Origin: an uncultured Pelagibacteraceae bacterium
GTDB taxonomy: Bacteria; Pseudomonadota; Alphaproteobacteria; Pelagibacterales; Pelagibacteraceae
Length of the DNA stretch: 64,000 nt
Assembly (NCBI GenBank): GCA_902613755.1
Contig: CACMIH010000005.1
Span: 1-64,000, forward strand
Direction: 5' to 3'
Positions 53,728-62,437 of this stretch are shown in pieces. The notes under the pieces are model-generated. The model ran no database searches. It had not been told where the DNA came from and saw nothing but the letters and a program-made list of their open reading frames with translations. Position 1 is the stretch's first letter. Every line of letters begins with the position of its first letter. A program made the translations under genes and the position numbers.

Positions 53728-54840
53728 TTATCTAAATAAACCCAGGTCTTTTAGATCATTAAATGTGGTGAAAAACATCAATGATAGCAACAAAAACAAT
53801 CCGATTCGAAAAAAACCTTCTTGAGTTTTTTGAGATAAAGGTCGGCCTAAAATTTTCTCAAAAGCATAAAACATTAAATGTCCTCCATCTAACATTGGTA
53901 TTGGAAATAGATTAATAAGTCCTAAACTTATTGAAATATAAGCCATCATGCTAATGAAAGCTAACACTCCAAACGTTGCAACTTGTCCAGAAATTTTAGC
54001 AATTCTAATTGGACCTCCTAATTGAGATGTATCTGCTTTACCTAAAATCATTCCTCCGATGTATTTAAGTGAGGAAACACTTACAAAATAAACTTCATAG
54101 CCTGCATAATATAAAGCTTGAGCTGGTCCTAATTTAACATGGTTAACTTTATTATTATAGGCACCAAGCTTAATACCAACCATTCTTTTATTAATTTTGT
54201 TTCCTAGTCCATCATCACCCTCAACTATATTTGGCTTAATTTTTAAAATTAATTCATCGTAAGAACGCTTAACTTTAAAGTCTATAAAATCACCAGTCGA
54301 CATAGTGATAAATTTAGAAACTTCCATAATACTTTTAACTTCATTGCCATCTATCTCTAAAATTATATCTTCAGTTTTTAGTCCACCTGCCATTGCAGGA
54401 CTATCTTTTTGAACTTCATTTATGACTGCAGGAGTAAAATCTTTACCTATAAAAGTATAAATTGAAAAAAATATTACCAAAGCTAATAAAAAATTCGCTA
54501 AAGGGCCGCCAAAAACTATTAATACTCTTTGATATAATGGTTTTAAAATAAATAATTTATCTCTTTCCTCTTCGTTATATTTATCTAAAATTTCTTGGTG
54601 ATCAGCTTGAGAATATACGTTACGATCACCGAAAAATTTAACATATCCACCTAAGGGAATAGCACAAACTTTCCATCTAGTTCCATATTTATCATCCCAA
54701 CCAAATAATTCTTTACCAAATCCAATGGAAAAATCAGTAACACCTACTCCATATTTTCTTGCAAAGTAATAGTGTCCATATTCATGAATAAATACTACGA
54801 CTAAGATTAAAATTAAAAATGGAATTATATAGCTAAGCAT
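53728..54840 (-). CDS. rseP: RseP/site-2 intramembrane metalloprotease
   Basis: The 370-residue protein has the zinc motif HEYGH in VVFIHEYGHYYFARK near residue 19, a PDZ domain near residues 130-200 (DSPAMAGGLKTEDIILEIDG), and the second metal site NLFPIPMLDGGHLMF near 310. Four membrane helices are evident. It cuts membrane-bound anti-sigma factors or signal-peptide remnants. In many genomes bamA follows rseP; here a hairpin-bearing spacer and then HU follow. Confidence 0.96.
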   Translation of the reverse strand: MLSYIIPFLILILVVVFIHEYGHYYFARKYGVGVTDFSIGFGKELFGWDDKYGTRWKVCAIPLGGYVKFFGDRNVYSQADHQEILDKYNEEERDKLFILKPLYQRVLIVFGGPLANFLLALVIFFSIYTFIGKDFTPAVINEVQKDSPAMAGGLKTEDIILEIDGNEVKSIMEVSKFITMSTGDFIDFKVKRSYDELILKIKPNIVEGDDGLGNKINKRMVGIKLGAYNNKVNHVKLGPAQALYYAGYEVYFVSVSSLKYIGGMILGKADTSQLGGPIRIAKISGQVATFGVLAFISMMAYISISLGLINLFPIPMLDGGHLMFYAFEKILGRPLSQKTQEGFFRIGLFLLLSLMFFTTFNDLKDLGLFR

Positions 54841-54948
54841 ATTTATATTCTAAATGAATATTAAATTGTTCACAACCTAACAATCATCAAAAATATTGTG
54901 TCTTTTTGTCTTTATTTAAAATTTTAAATTAAAAAGATTATAGTTTAT

Positions 54949-55404
54949 TTAATAGTCAAGTGTTCCAAGGAGCACATATTTCAATATTCGAACTGCTTGT
55001 TTTTGGTCTGAGGCAACGGCTGATGCTGCTGCATCAATTTCCTTTAAAGCATGTTGATGGTCCTCATTTTGAATAATAATAATTGATTTATTTAAAGCAG
55101 ATGCGTATCCAGCATCAAAAGCGGCATTCCACTGTTTGTATTTTTCACCAAATTTTACAATAACTACATCACAGTCTTTAATATATTTTTTAGTCCTTAT
55201 TGAATTAATATTTGCACCTTTTCTATCTTTCCAAAAATTATTTTCTTCATGACCTAAGATTTCAACACCACAATCATCAGAAGATTTATGATCTGTAACA
55301 GGTGATGAAAATTCGATATCTAAATTTTGTCTTTTACAATCATTAATAATTTCATCACGCCAATTAGTATGAATTTCTCCAGCCAAATAAACTTTTAACA
55401 TCAA
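54949..55404 (-). CDS. ytoQ: YtoQ-family protein
   Basis: This 151-residue protein begins VYLAGEIHTNWRDEIINDC and has the FSSPVTDHKSSDDCG region near residue 33, then DCDVVIVKFGEKYKQWNAAF and DAGYASALNKSIIII near 105. It resembles nucleoside 2-deoxyribosyltransferase-like folds, in which YtoQ is a separate, uncharacterised branch. It starts with two Met codons; either may be used. It is divergent from yajQ across 73 bases. Enzymatic role is unproven. Confidence 0.9.
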   Translation of the reverse strand: MMLKVYLAGEIHTNWRDEIINDCKRQNLDIEFSSPVTDHKSSDDCGVEILGHEENNFWKDRKGANINSIRTKKYIKDCDVVIVKFGEKYKQWNAAFDAGYASALNKSIIIIQNEDHQHALKEIDAAASAVASDQKQAVRILKYVLLGTLDY

Positions 55405-55477
55405 TACCTCCTAAAAATTTTACCCAATAATATCTTTAGTTTTATTTATTTAAAATTAGATTATTATATAAATTAAT

Positions 55478-55963
55478 ATGCCTTCATTTGATGTAATAAG
55501 CAAAATTAATTATCAAGAATTTGATAATGCTTTAGCTAATTGTCTTAGAGAAATTAATAATCGGTATGATTTTAAAGGGCTTCATATATCAATTGAGCGA
55601 AAAGATAAAACGGTAACTATCAATGCATCTGATGAATTAAAATTAAAGCAGGTAAATGAATTGTTACAAACCCATTTAGTTAGAAGAAAAGTAGACCCTA
55701 GAATATTAGAAGTTAATAGCTCTGAAGGAGCTTCTGGAGGATCTATTAGACAAGTAAGTGAGCTAAAAGAAGGTATTAGCCAAGAAAATGCTAAAAAAAT
55801 TATTGCTGAAATCAAAAAACTTAAACTTAAAATTCAAATTAAAATTCAAGGTGATGAATTAAGAATAGATGGTAAAAAGAAAGACGAACTTCAAGAAGCA
55901 ATTTCTATAATAAAATCTATTGATATTGGTCTTCCTATAGAATTTGTTAATTTTAGAGATTAA
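55478..55963 (+). CDS. yajQ: YajQ-family nucleotide-binding protein
   Basis: The 161-residue protein is full length for YajQ: MPSFDVISKINYQEFDNALA, NRYDFKGL near residue 28, SEGASGGSIRQVSELKEGIS near 85, and IKIQGDELRIDGKKKDELQ in the second RNP-like half. Members bind cyclic di-GMP or RNA/tRNA. The start is preceded by a weak AT-rich leader. It lies alone on the plus strand, ending 33 bases from the convergent SRAP gene. Confidence 0.95.
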   Translation: MPSFDVISKINYQEFDNALANCLREINNRYDFKGLHISIERKDKTVTINASDELKLKQVNELLQTHLVRRKVDPRILEVNSSEGASGGSIRQVSELKEGISQENAKKIIAEIKKLKLKIQIKIQGDELRIDGKKKDELQEAISIIKSIDIGLPIEFVNFRD

Positions 55964-55996
55964 TTTAATTTTTTTATATAATATTATTTATTTATT

Positions 55997-56617
55997 TTAA
56001 ATCTTTTGAATTAAAGAAGCACTATTATTTGTAGGCTTATTTACATCTTTTGATACTTCATGAAAAATTAAATTAGGAGTTTTACGTTCTTTTAAAAATG
56101 CAGAGCCTTGTAATTCTAAATTTAAATAACGATTAATATCAGCTTGATTTAAAATAACTGGTTGTCTGTGATGGATTTCATTTATATTCTCTTTTGCTTC
56201 CTCAGTAATCAAACAAAACTGGTCGTTTTCAAAGATACCAGCAAAAAAAATAGGGTTTGTATCTTCACGTGTAAAATAATGAGGAGTTTTTTCTTTCTCT
56301 TCCCTTTTCCATTCGTAAAAACCATCTGCAACTGCTACACATCGGTTATTTTTAATCAGTTTTTTAAAAGAAACTTTTTCATCAATAGTCTCTAACCTTG
56401 CATTAATTAAAGCTTTAAAATCTTTATCTTTAGCCCAACTAGGTACCAAGCCCCATTGTAGATTTTCTAAAGTATTTCCATTTTTATATTTTTTTATTAC
56501 AGGTAGTTTCTGATACGGATGAGCATTATAGTTTTCAGTATCTTCAACCTGAATTGCAGATTTAACTAATTTATTTGTTTTTGTTACTGGGTTTTTTACT
56601 ACGTATCTTCCACACAT
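55997..56617 (-). CDS. SRAP domain protein (YedK/HMCES), abasic-site DNA crosslinker
   Basis: The 206-residue protein starts MCGRYVV, placing the catalytic Cys at position 2 after Met removal. WGLVPSWAKDKDFKALINAR near residue 56, VAVADGFYEWKRE near 93 and the His in INEIHHRQPVIL near 150 match the SRAP set (Asn, Glu, His). It covalently protects abasic sites in single-stranded DNA. The usual Met in the HHRMP motif is Gln here. Its start overlaps the TPR gene stop by one base. Confidence 0.94.
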   Translation of the reverse strand: MCGRYVVKNPVTKTNKLVKSAIQVEDTENYNAHPYQKLPVIKKYKNGNTLENLQWGLVPSWAKDKDFKALINARLETIDEKVSFKKLIKNNRCVAVADGFYEWKREEKEKTPHYFTREDTNPIFFAGIFENDQFCLITEEAKENINEIHHRQPVILNQADINRYLNLELQGSAFLKERKTPNLIFHEVSKDVNKPTNNSASLIQKI

Positions 56618-57165
56618 TATATTGTTTGCTGTTTCATTAATTCTTCTATTTGCTTAATCATTATTTTTGGTGATCTCATTGCAGGATAAATTTCTTGCGC
56701 TTGTTCATAACTTCTAATAGCTTTTTCATAATTTTTAAGTTGAATATTTACTAAACCCTGTCCTGCTAGAGCTCCAAAGTGTCTATGTTCTAAGGCTAAT
56801 ACTTGATCTATATCATCTTGAGATTTTTGAAATTCTCCTAGTATATAAAGCACAGTTGCTCTTTTATTCCAGGCTTCAGCCCAATTTTGATCAAGATTAA
56901 TAACTTCAGTAAAAATATCTTTTGCTTTAATGTAGTTTTGATCTCTCACAAATTGAGAGCCCTCTTCTAATCTTGCAGTAAGTTTTTCATCTGTTGGATG
57001 TGTCATCCATAAAGCCCAAATTTCTTGTTCAATTATAAAAGCTACTTTTGATTTATTTGCTTTTAAGTCATTAAACAATTGGTTTAATCTAGTGTCTCTT
57101 TCGTTTGCTAAAGAGCTAACCTGTGAAAATAAATAAAACAAAAATACTAAGAATAACTTCTTCAT
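56617..57165 (-). CDS. Exported TPR-repeat protein
   Basis: The 182-residue product has a signal peptide (KKLFLVFLFYLFSQVSSLAN) and at least three TPR units: YIKAKDIFTEVINLDQNWAE near residue 80, AWNKRATVLYILGEFQKSQD near 108, and HFGALAGQGLVNIQLKNYEKA near 142 (first twenty residues quoted in parts). It should sit in the periplasm as a protein-binding scaffold. It follows a small exported-protein gene by 40 bases and is coupled to the SRAP gene. No specific partner can be named. Confidence 0.88.
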   Translation of the reverse strand: MKKLFLVFLFYLFSQVSSLANERDTRLNQLFNDLKANKSKVAFIIEQEIWALWMTHPTDEKLTARLEEGSQFVRDQNYIKAKDIFTEVINLDQNWAEAWNKRATVLYILGEFQKSQDDIDQVLALEHRHFGALAGQGLVNIQLKNYEKAIRSYEQAQEIYPAMRSPKIMIKQIEELMKQQTI

Positions 57166-57205
57166 AGTTAGATATTATCAAATATTAGAATTAGAGTCTT
57201 TGGTC

Positions 57206-57661
57206 TTAAGTATCTTTGTTGTTATTTTTACAACTATAAAAAGAAATATCTTTTTCTTTTTCCTCTTGTTTTATATTAGTTGTGATTTCGTGAATAAGTT
57301 CGCCTGTTTTTCTAGTATAGACTCCAGATTCAGAATAATTCCTTTCTTTATCGAACGCTTGAATTAAGAATATATCCTTATTCGAAATTTTAACTTCTAA
57401 ATCAATTTTATTAAAAAATTCTGATAAATTTTTAACATTTAGAATATCTGGTGTTTTAGACTCTATTATTAACTTATTAATATTTTTTCTTTTAATTTGA
57501 TCTTTTGTGAAAGATACAAAGTTATGATCTGGATTTTTTAAAATTACTTTTTCAAATTTACAATTTAGGCTCAAATCGGAATTTAAAGTAATATTTGTAT
57601 TTTGAGCTAGAGCAAGACTAAAGCAATTTAATAAACTAAATATTAATAGGAAAATTTTTAT
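57206..57661 (-). CDS. Exported protein of unknown function with apparent ATA start codon, 151 aa
   Basis: In frame with the main body, the sequence from 57661 reads ATA-AAA-ATT-TTC and encodes KIFLLIFSLLNCFSLALAQ, a good signal peptide with an AxA-type cleavage site. No ATG, GTG or TTG exists in that segment; the first standard-type start is TTG at 57574, which would lose the signal. ATA follows the esterase stop directly (TAA-ATA). A single G-to-A change from ATG would explain it. The mature part has cysteines in SLNCKFEK and FYSCKNN and no known motif. Confidence 0.6.
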   Translation of the reverse strand: MKIFLLIFSLLNCFSLALAQNTNITLNSDLSLNCKFEKVILKNPDHNFVSFTKDQIKRKNINKLIIESKTPDILNVKNLSEFFNKIDLEVKISNKDIFLIQAFDKERNYSESGVYTRKTGELIHEITTNIKQEEKEKDISFYSCKNNNKDT

Positions 57662-58273
57662 TTAATTTATTATATTAATAATACTATTTTTAATTGTTTC
57701 ACTTACTTTAATTGTTCCATCTTTGTTGGGGTGTATACCATCTTGTTGATTTAAACTTGGATTAAGTGCCACACCTTCAAGAAGAAATGGGATTAATGGT
57801 AAATTATATTTTTCTGATAACTTTGGATAAATAGCATCGAACTCTTTTTTATATTTTTCTCCATGAGTATCTGGTGCAACCATTCCAGCTAAAATAATTT
57901 TAATTTTTTTATTCTGAGCGACTTTTATTATTTGTTCTAAATTTTTTTCTGTTTCCTTTGGTTGAATTCCTCTAAGCATATCATTTGCTCCTAATCCTAA
58001 AATAATTAAATTTATTCCTGGCTCTGATAAACTCCAATCAGCTCTATTTAAACCACCTGATGAGGTACTTCCTGAGACACTTCCATTAATGACTTTTATG
58101 TTTAAACCATTTTGCTTAAGATCGTTTTCTAAAACTACTGATAAATGATGTTCTTTAGGTAATCCATATCCAGCCATCAAACTATCACCGAATAAAACTA
58201 CCTTTTCTATTGCACTTGCGTTTATGTGCACTAGAAAGAATATCAAAATTTTAATAAATATAGTTTTATTCAT
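57662..58273 (-). CDS. tesA: Periplasmic GDSL esterase/lysophospholipase (TesA type)
   Basis: I set the start at 58273 (MNKTIFIKILIFFLVHINAS), which gives a normal signal peptide; a longer frame to 58426 would enter the ABC gene. The roughly 203-residue product has VVLFGDSLMAGYGLPKE (Ser), NGSVSGSTSSGGL (Gly), LILGLGANDMLRG (Asn) and DGIHPNKDG (Asp, His). It is an arylesterase/thioesterase of the periplasm. It is divergent from ybbA, as in E. coli, and the two start codons overlap as CATG. Confidence 0.93.
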   Translation of the reverse strand: MNKTIFIKILIFFLVHINASAIEKVVLFGDSLMAGYGLPKEHHLSVVLENDLKQNGLNIKVINGSVSGSTSSGGLNRADWSLSEPGINLIILGLGANDMLRGIQPKETEKNLEQIIKVAQNKKIKIILAGMVAPDTHGEKYKKEFDAIYPKLSEKYNLPLIPFLLEGVALNPSLNQQDGIHPNKDGTIKVSETIKNSIINIIN

Positions 58274-58937
58274 GAGTGCTCTTCTTAAATTAAAAAAAAT
58301 AAATCTCAAATACCAAACTGGTAAAGATAGTATCAGTGTTTTAAAGAATATTAATTTAATTATTAAGAAAAAAGAAACTGTTTCAGTAGTTGGAGAAAGT
58401 GGCTCAGGTAAAACAAGTTTAATCATGTTAATTGGAGGCTTAGAAAAACCAACCTCTGGTAAAATAATTTTTAATGATCAAGAAATAACAGACCTTAGCG
58501 AAGATGAGGTATCTGAGATAAGAAAAAAAAATATTGGAATAATATTTCAATCGTTTTATTTAATTCCTAATTACACAGCTGTAGAAAATGTTGCTTTAAC
58601 GCTTGAACTTAATAATTTTAAAAATCCAGAAAAAGAAGCAAAGGTTTTATTAGATCGTTTTGGTTTAAAACATCGTTTAAATAATCTACCAAGTCAATTA
58701 TCAGGTGGTGAACAACAAAGGGTTGCTATCGCTAGAGCAATTGCTATGAAGCCTGAATTAATCTTGGCTGATGAACCTACAGGAAACTTAGATACTGAAA
58801 ATTCAATCATGATTGCAAATATTTTATTTAAGTATGTAAAAGAAGAAGGTTCTTCTTTAATCATGGTAACTCATGATCCTAAGCTTGCAGATAAAGCTAA
58901 AAGAAAAATAAAAATTAAAGATGGAAAAATTAAATAA
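58272..58937 (+). CDS. ybbA: ABC transporter ATP-binding protein (YbbA/LolD-like)
   Basis: I set the start at 58272 (MSALLKLKKINLKYQTG), the usual N-terminus of this family; an ORF from 58224 is possible but lies within the esterase gene. The 221-residue product has Walker A VVGESGSGKTSLIMLIGG near residue 40, the signature LSGGEQQRVAIARAIA near 143, and Walker B LILADEPTGNLD. With the adjacent permease it forms a YbbAP exporter of the MacB/LolCDE type. It overlaps that permease gene by 17 bases. Confidence 0.95.
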   Translation: MSALLKLKKINLKYQTGKDSISVLKNINLIIKKKETVSVVGESGSGKTSLIMLIGGLEKPTSGKIIFNDQEITDLSEDEVSEIRKKNIGIIFQSFYLIPNYTAVENVALTLELNNFKNPEKEAKVLLDRFGLKHRLNNLPSQLSGGEQQRVAIARAIAMKPELILADEPTGNLDTENSIMIANILFKYVKEEGSSLIMVTHDPKLADKAKRKIKIKDGKIK

Positions 58938-61455
58938 TCCTTCAGAATTTAATTTGATTTTTAAATATGCTTTAAAAGACTTAAGCAGAAATTATCATAA
59001 AATTTCTAGTATTATTGTTACGCTATTTATAAGTCTTTTTATCTTAAGTGCTATTTTCACAATTGAAGATAGTCTTAAAAAAGAACTAAATGATAACGCC
59101 AAAGCACTTTTAGGTGGAGATTTAGAGATTGATTACAATCGTAATCAGGGAAATTTAGATCTAGTTAACCAAGTAAAAGATTTTGCAACTGTTTCTCAAA
59201 TGATTGAGTTCAGTACTATGCTTTCAACTACTGGCAGAGAAAAAAATAAATCATTATTTACTAGAATTAAAACTGTGGATGAAAAATATCCTTTATATGG
59301 AAATGTTGTTTATGAGCCAATTGGTGCTTATGAAAGAATGCAAAAAGAAGCTAATACTATTCTTATCAATGAAAGTTTATCAAAAACTCTAAATATTAAA
59401 ATTAATGAAATCGTAAAAGTTCAAGATCAAAATTTTAAAGTAATTGGAATTATTAAATCAGTACCAGATGTAAGTGGATTTGTTGCATTTGGCGATTGGG
59501 CTTTAGCAGGTAAACAAACTTTAGAAATTTTAAAGCTTAATGGTATTGGAAGTTTTTTAAACTATGAATACAAAGTAAAGTTTAATGAAAATGATAAGAC
59601 AGAAGAAATTGAACAACGAATTGAAGAAATTTTTAAAGACGATCAAAAAGTTAAACTTAGATATCCTGAAAATTCTGCAAGTGGTATAAAAAGAATTATT
59701 AATAATTTTTCTCAATTTTTATCCCTTGTTTCTATCAGTGCAATGTTAATAGCGGGTATTGGTATAGCAAATACTTTGCTGTCTTTTATTAATCAAAACA
59801 ACATGTCGATAGCTGTGCGAAAAGCGGTTGGCTTTTATTCGGGCAATATTAAAACACTATATTATCTGCAGTTATTTATACTTTTATTTATCATCACTGT
59901 TTTTGCTTATGGATCGAGTTTTTTAATTGTACCAATAGCAGATAAATATTTATCTGATGGATTAGGATTGAATGTTTATCCAGTGTTTTCATTGCTGAAT
60001 TTTTTAAAAATATTTTTAGTAGGATTATTGGTGCTTGTAATTTTTTCTATTCCAACAATTAGCTCTATTGATCAAGTTAAAGCGTCTAATTTATTTAGAA
60101 ATGTATTCCAAAACCTTCAATTTTTTTATTCTAAGAGATCAGTTGTTCTAAGCTTTGTTTTGTTATCTATCTTAATTTTATTATTCACGATTGGATCTGA
60201 ACAACCTTCTTACAGTTTGGGTTACTTTGCTGCTTTTTTTGTCTGTTTAATTGTATTTTTCTTACTTTCAAAATTAATCATTTTTTTTCTAAAAAGATTT
60301 AAATCTAGTCCAATAATTTCTTTAAAAGTTTCAATCAAAAATATTACCCAAACAAAAAGTATAACTCCTATTACAGTTATGTCTCTTGGCTTAGGGGTTA
60401 CTTTGTTATTAACTTTAGCTTTAGTTGGTACAAATTTTCAAAGAGAAATTGCGAAATCTATTCCTGATATTGCACCTGATTATTTCTTTGTCGGTATTCA
60501 AAAAAGTGAAAGAGAGAAATTTGAACAAGGTATTTTAAATATGGATCCAAATGCATCTATAGAAATCGTGCCAATGGTATCCTCTGGAATTGTAAAAATT
60601 AATGGTGTGGATCCTAACACTTATATTAAACCAGATAATGATAGTTACTGGGTAATTGGTAGCGAACGAAGATCTTCATGGGTGGAAAATATACCTGAAG
60701 ATAATCCAATTTTAGAGGGTAAATGGTGGGATTTATCAAACCCAGATCAACTTCAAATATCTCTAGATGCAAAAGTTGCTAGAGATTTTAACATTCAGCT
60801 AGGTGATATTTTCACTTTAAATGTTTATGGACGTGAAATTGAAGGAGAGGTCATTAATTTTAGAGAAGTGGATTATCGTGATTTAAGTATCAATTTTGCC
60901 ATGTTATTTAATCCTCAATTTGCAAAAAACATACCTTATGAATATTTAGCTACTGCAAAATTTAATTCAAATGAATTTGATGAAACCGAAATGCTTGAAA
61001 TCATGCCGAGTTTATCAATGATAAAAATTGCAGATTATTTATCTAAAGTTACAGCTGTTTTGAATAAAGTATTTATTGCAGTTACTTTAATTTCAGCGGT
61101 AACTATTGTTATAGGGTTAATCGTAATTTCGAGCGCAATTATGGTTCAAGGAAAAGTTAAAGAATATCAAAATTTAGTCTTTAAAATTTTAGGTTTTTCA
61201 AAAAAACAAATTGTTTTTTCGTCGCTAATTGAGTTCATCATTATTTTTAAATCTGTAATTTTAATTGCAATATTTTTTGCAGTGATTGGTTCAAAATTTA
61301 TTATGGAAAATATTTTTGAGCTAGTATGGATGTTTGACTTTAAAGTTTTAATTTATTTAGGATTTTCAATTGGCTTTGTTACTTTAATTTTAATATTGCT
61401 AACAAATTTAAAATATCTAAATCCTAAAGTTTATCCTCTAATAAGAAATCAATAA
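58921..61455 (+). CDS. ybbP: ABC transporter permease (YbbP, FtsX-like)
   Basis: The 844-residue protein has an N-terminal helix (HKISSIIVTLFISLFILSA), a large periplasmic domain, three FtsX helices near 265-375, a central pair of helices near 405-460, another periplasmic domain and three terminal helices, the duplicated build of YbbP. SAMLIAGIGIANTLLSF and NNMSIAVRKAVGF mark the first FtsX domain and VKEYQNLVFKILGFSK the second. It may move lipids or act mechanically from the inner membrane. Length fits E. coli YbbP (about 800). Confidence 0.93.
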   Translation: MEKLNNPSEFNLIFKYALKDLSRNYHKISSIIVTLFISLFILSAIFTIEDSLKKELNDNAKALLGGDLEIDYNRNQGNLDLVNQVKDFATVSQMIEFSTMLSTTGREKNKSLFTRIKTVDEKYPLYGNVVYEPIGAYERMQKEANTILINESLSKTLNIKINEIVKVQDQNFKVIGIIKSVPDVSGFVAFGDWALAGKQTLEILKLNGIGSFLNYEYKVKFNENDKTEEIEQRIEEIFKDDQKVKLRYPENSASGIKRIINNFSQFLSLVSISAMLIAGIGIANTLLSFINQNNMSIAVRKAVGFYSGNIKTLYYLQLFILLFIITVFAYGSSFLIVPIADKYLSDGLGLNVYPVFSLLNFLKIFLVGLLVLVIFSIPTISSIDQVKASNLFRNVFQNLQFFYSKRSVVLSFVLLSILILLFTIGSEQPSYSLGYFAAFFVCLIVFFLLSKLIIFFLKRFKSSPIISLKVSIKNITQTKSITPITVMSLGLGVTLLLTLALVGTNFQREIAKSIPDIAPDYFFVGIQKSEREKFEQGILNMDPNASIEIVPMVSSGIVKINGVDPNTYIKPDNDSYWVIGSERRSSWVENIPEDNPILEGKWWDLSNPDQLQISLDAKVARDFNIQLGDIFTLNVYGREIEGEVINFREVDYRDLSINFAMLFNPQFAKNIPYEYLATAKFNSNEFDETEMLEIMPSLSMIKIADYLSKVTAVLNKVFIAVTLISAVTIVIGLIVISSAIMVQGKVKEYQNLVFKILGFSKKQIVFSSLIEFIIIFKSVILIAIFFAVIGSKFIMENIFELVWMFDFKVLIYLGFSIGFVTLILILLTNLKYLNPKVYPLIRNQ

Positions 61456-61872
61456 TTAGAATTTAGAAATTTTACTATCCAAAGAAATTAAATTTAATTC
61501 TACTTTCAATTTTGGAAATTTTTTTTTTATTTGTTTTTTAATTTTTGAGAACGACTCTTTATGAATTTTTTTTTCATTGGCTGGGGTAAATTCTTTTTTT
61601 CCATTTGCAATTTTGGCAGCACCACAATCTTTATGATTAATAACAATTAATTTTTCTATTTTATGCAATTCAATAGAGGTTCCTAAATTATCATAAAACG
61701 TTTTATGCCATTGCTTAAATTTATTATGTGTAACCCCAACAGCTGCGCCTGCAATTGTAAAAGCACTATATTTTCCTATTAATTTTTTTTTCTGTAAATG
61801 ATTGTGGACTATATGTTGAAATCTTGGATCTATACAAGATAATACCATTGATTTAAATTTTGATTTCTTCAA
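61456..61872 (-). CDS. Short beta-carbonic-anhydrase-like zinc protein
   Basis: The 138-residue protein has the beta-carbonic anhydrase zinc sites in minimal form: CIDPR (Cys13, Asp15, Arg17) and HKDCGA (His80, Cys83), with AGAAVG between. Typical enzymes have about 200 residues, so this is a shortened branch, and the helices used for dimer contacts are partly missing. It may be an active anhydrase or a zinc protein of another function. It overlaps the SOUL gene by four bases, so they are co-translated. Confidence 0.78.
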   Translation of the reverse strand: MKKSKFKSMVLSCIDPRFQHIVHNHLQKKKLIGKYSAFTIAGAAVGVTHNKFKQWHKTFYDNLGTSIELHKIEKLIVINHKDCGAAKIANGKKEFTPANEKKIHKESFSKIKKQIKKKFPKLKVELNLISLDSKISKF

Positions 61873-62435
61873 TTTAATTCTACTTTAAACATAGCCTCAT
61901 TTCTTCTATTCATTGGTAGAGTAAATGGGCTATCATAGGTTGCTCTAATTGGTGGGCTTATAATTGATATATTATTTTTTTGTAACTCTTTTTCTAAAAT
62001 TTCTTTATGCTTAAGAAAGTTTCCGTCTGACGCTCGTCCAGAATATCTCAGCACCGCGTAGTGTCCTCCTTCGATATTAACTATTTTAACGTCTTCCCTG
62101 CTTGGATTTGGTGCATTTTCTGAGTTGAATTTAGAGGGTAGATAGAATTGCATACTCATATTTCCATTTTTCTCAACTTGTGTAACTGGAGTTGTCATTT
62201 TAATTTTCTCCTGAGTATCATTTCTACCTGAAATGTAATTAAATAGTTTTCTAAAATTACTATCTATTCCAGATGTCATCGTTTCTACTGCTAAACGATC
62301 AAAATATTTTCTAATCTCATATATTTCATTTTTAGAGACAACTTCATAATTTGCTTCTTCGTAAGCCATAACTGTAGAATATGGTAAAATAAATAAAGTA
62401 CAAAATACTATTAAATAAAATTTAATAATTCTCAT
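61869..62435 (-). CDS. SOUL-family heme-binding protein, exported
   Basis: The 188-residue product starts with a signal peptide (FYLIVFCTLFILPYSTVMAY) and shows the SOUL pattern: YEVVSKNEIYEIRKY, RKLFNYISGRNDTQEKIKMT and TPVTQV near residue 82, and YDSPFTLPMNRRNEAMFKVE at the end. SOUL/HBP proteins bind tetrapyrroles; export implies a periplasmic role, unlike the cytosolic animal forms. It is coupled to the carbonic-anhydrase-like gene and follows the GNAT-like gene by two bases. Confidence 0.9.
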   Translation of the reverse strand: MRIIKFYLIVFCTLFILPYSTVMAYEEANYEVVSKNEIYEIRKYFDRLAVETMTSGIDSNFRKLFNYISGRNDTQEKIKMTTPVTQVEKNGNMSMQFYLPSKFNSENAPNPSREDVKIVNIEGGHYAVLRYSGRASDGNFLKHKEILEKELQKNNISIISPPIRATYDSPFTLPMNRRNEAMFKVELN

Positions 62436-62437
62436 TG

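Noticed and set aside
57574..57574. TTG start for the exported protein ending at 57206
   Set aside because: It discards an in-frame signal peptide immediately upstream; the ATA reading explains the sequence better, though unproven.
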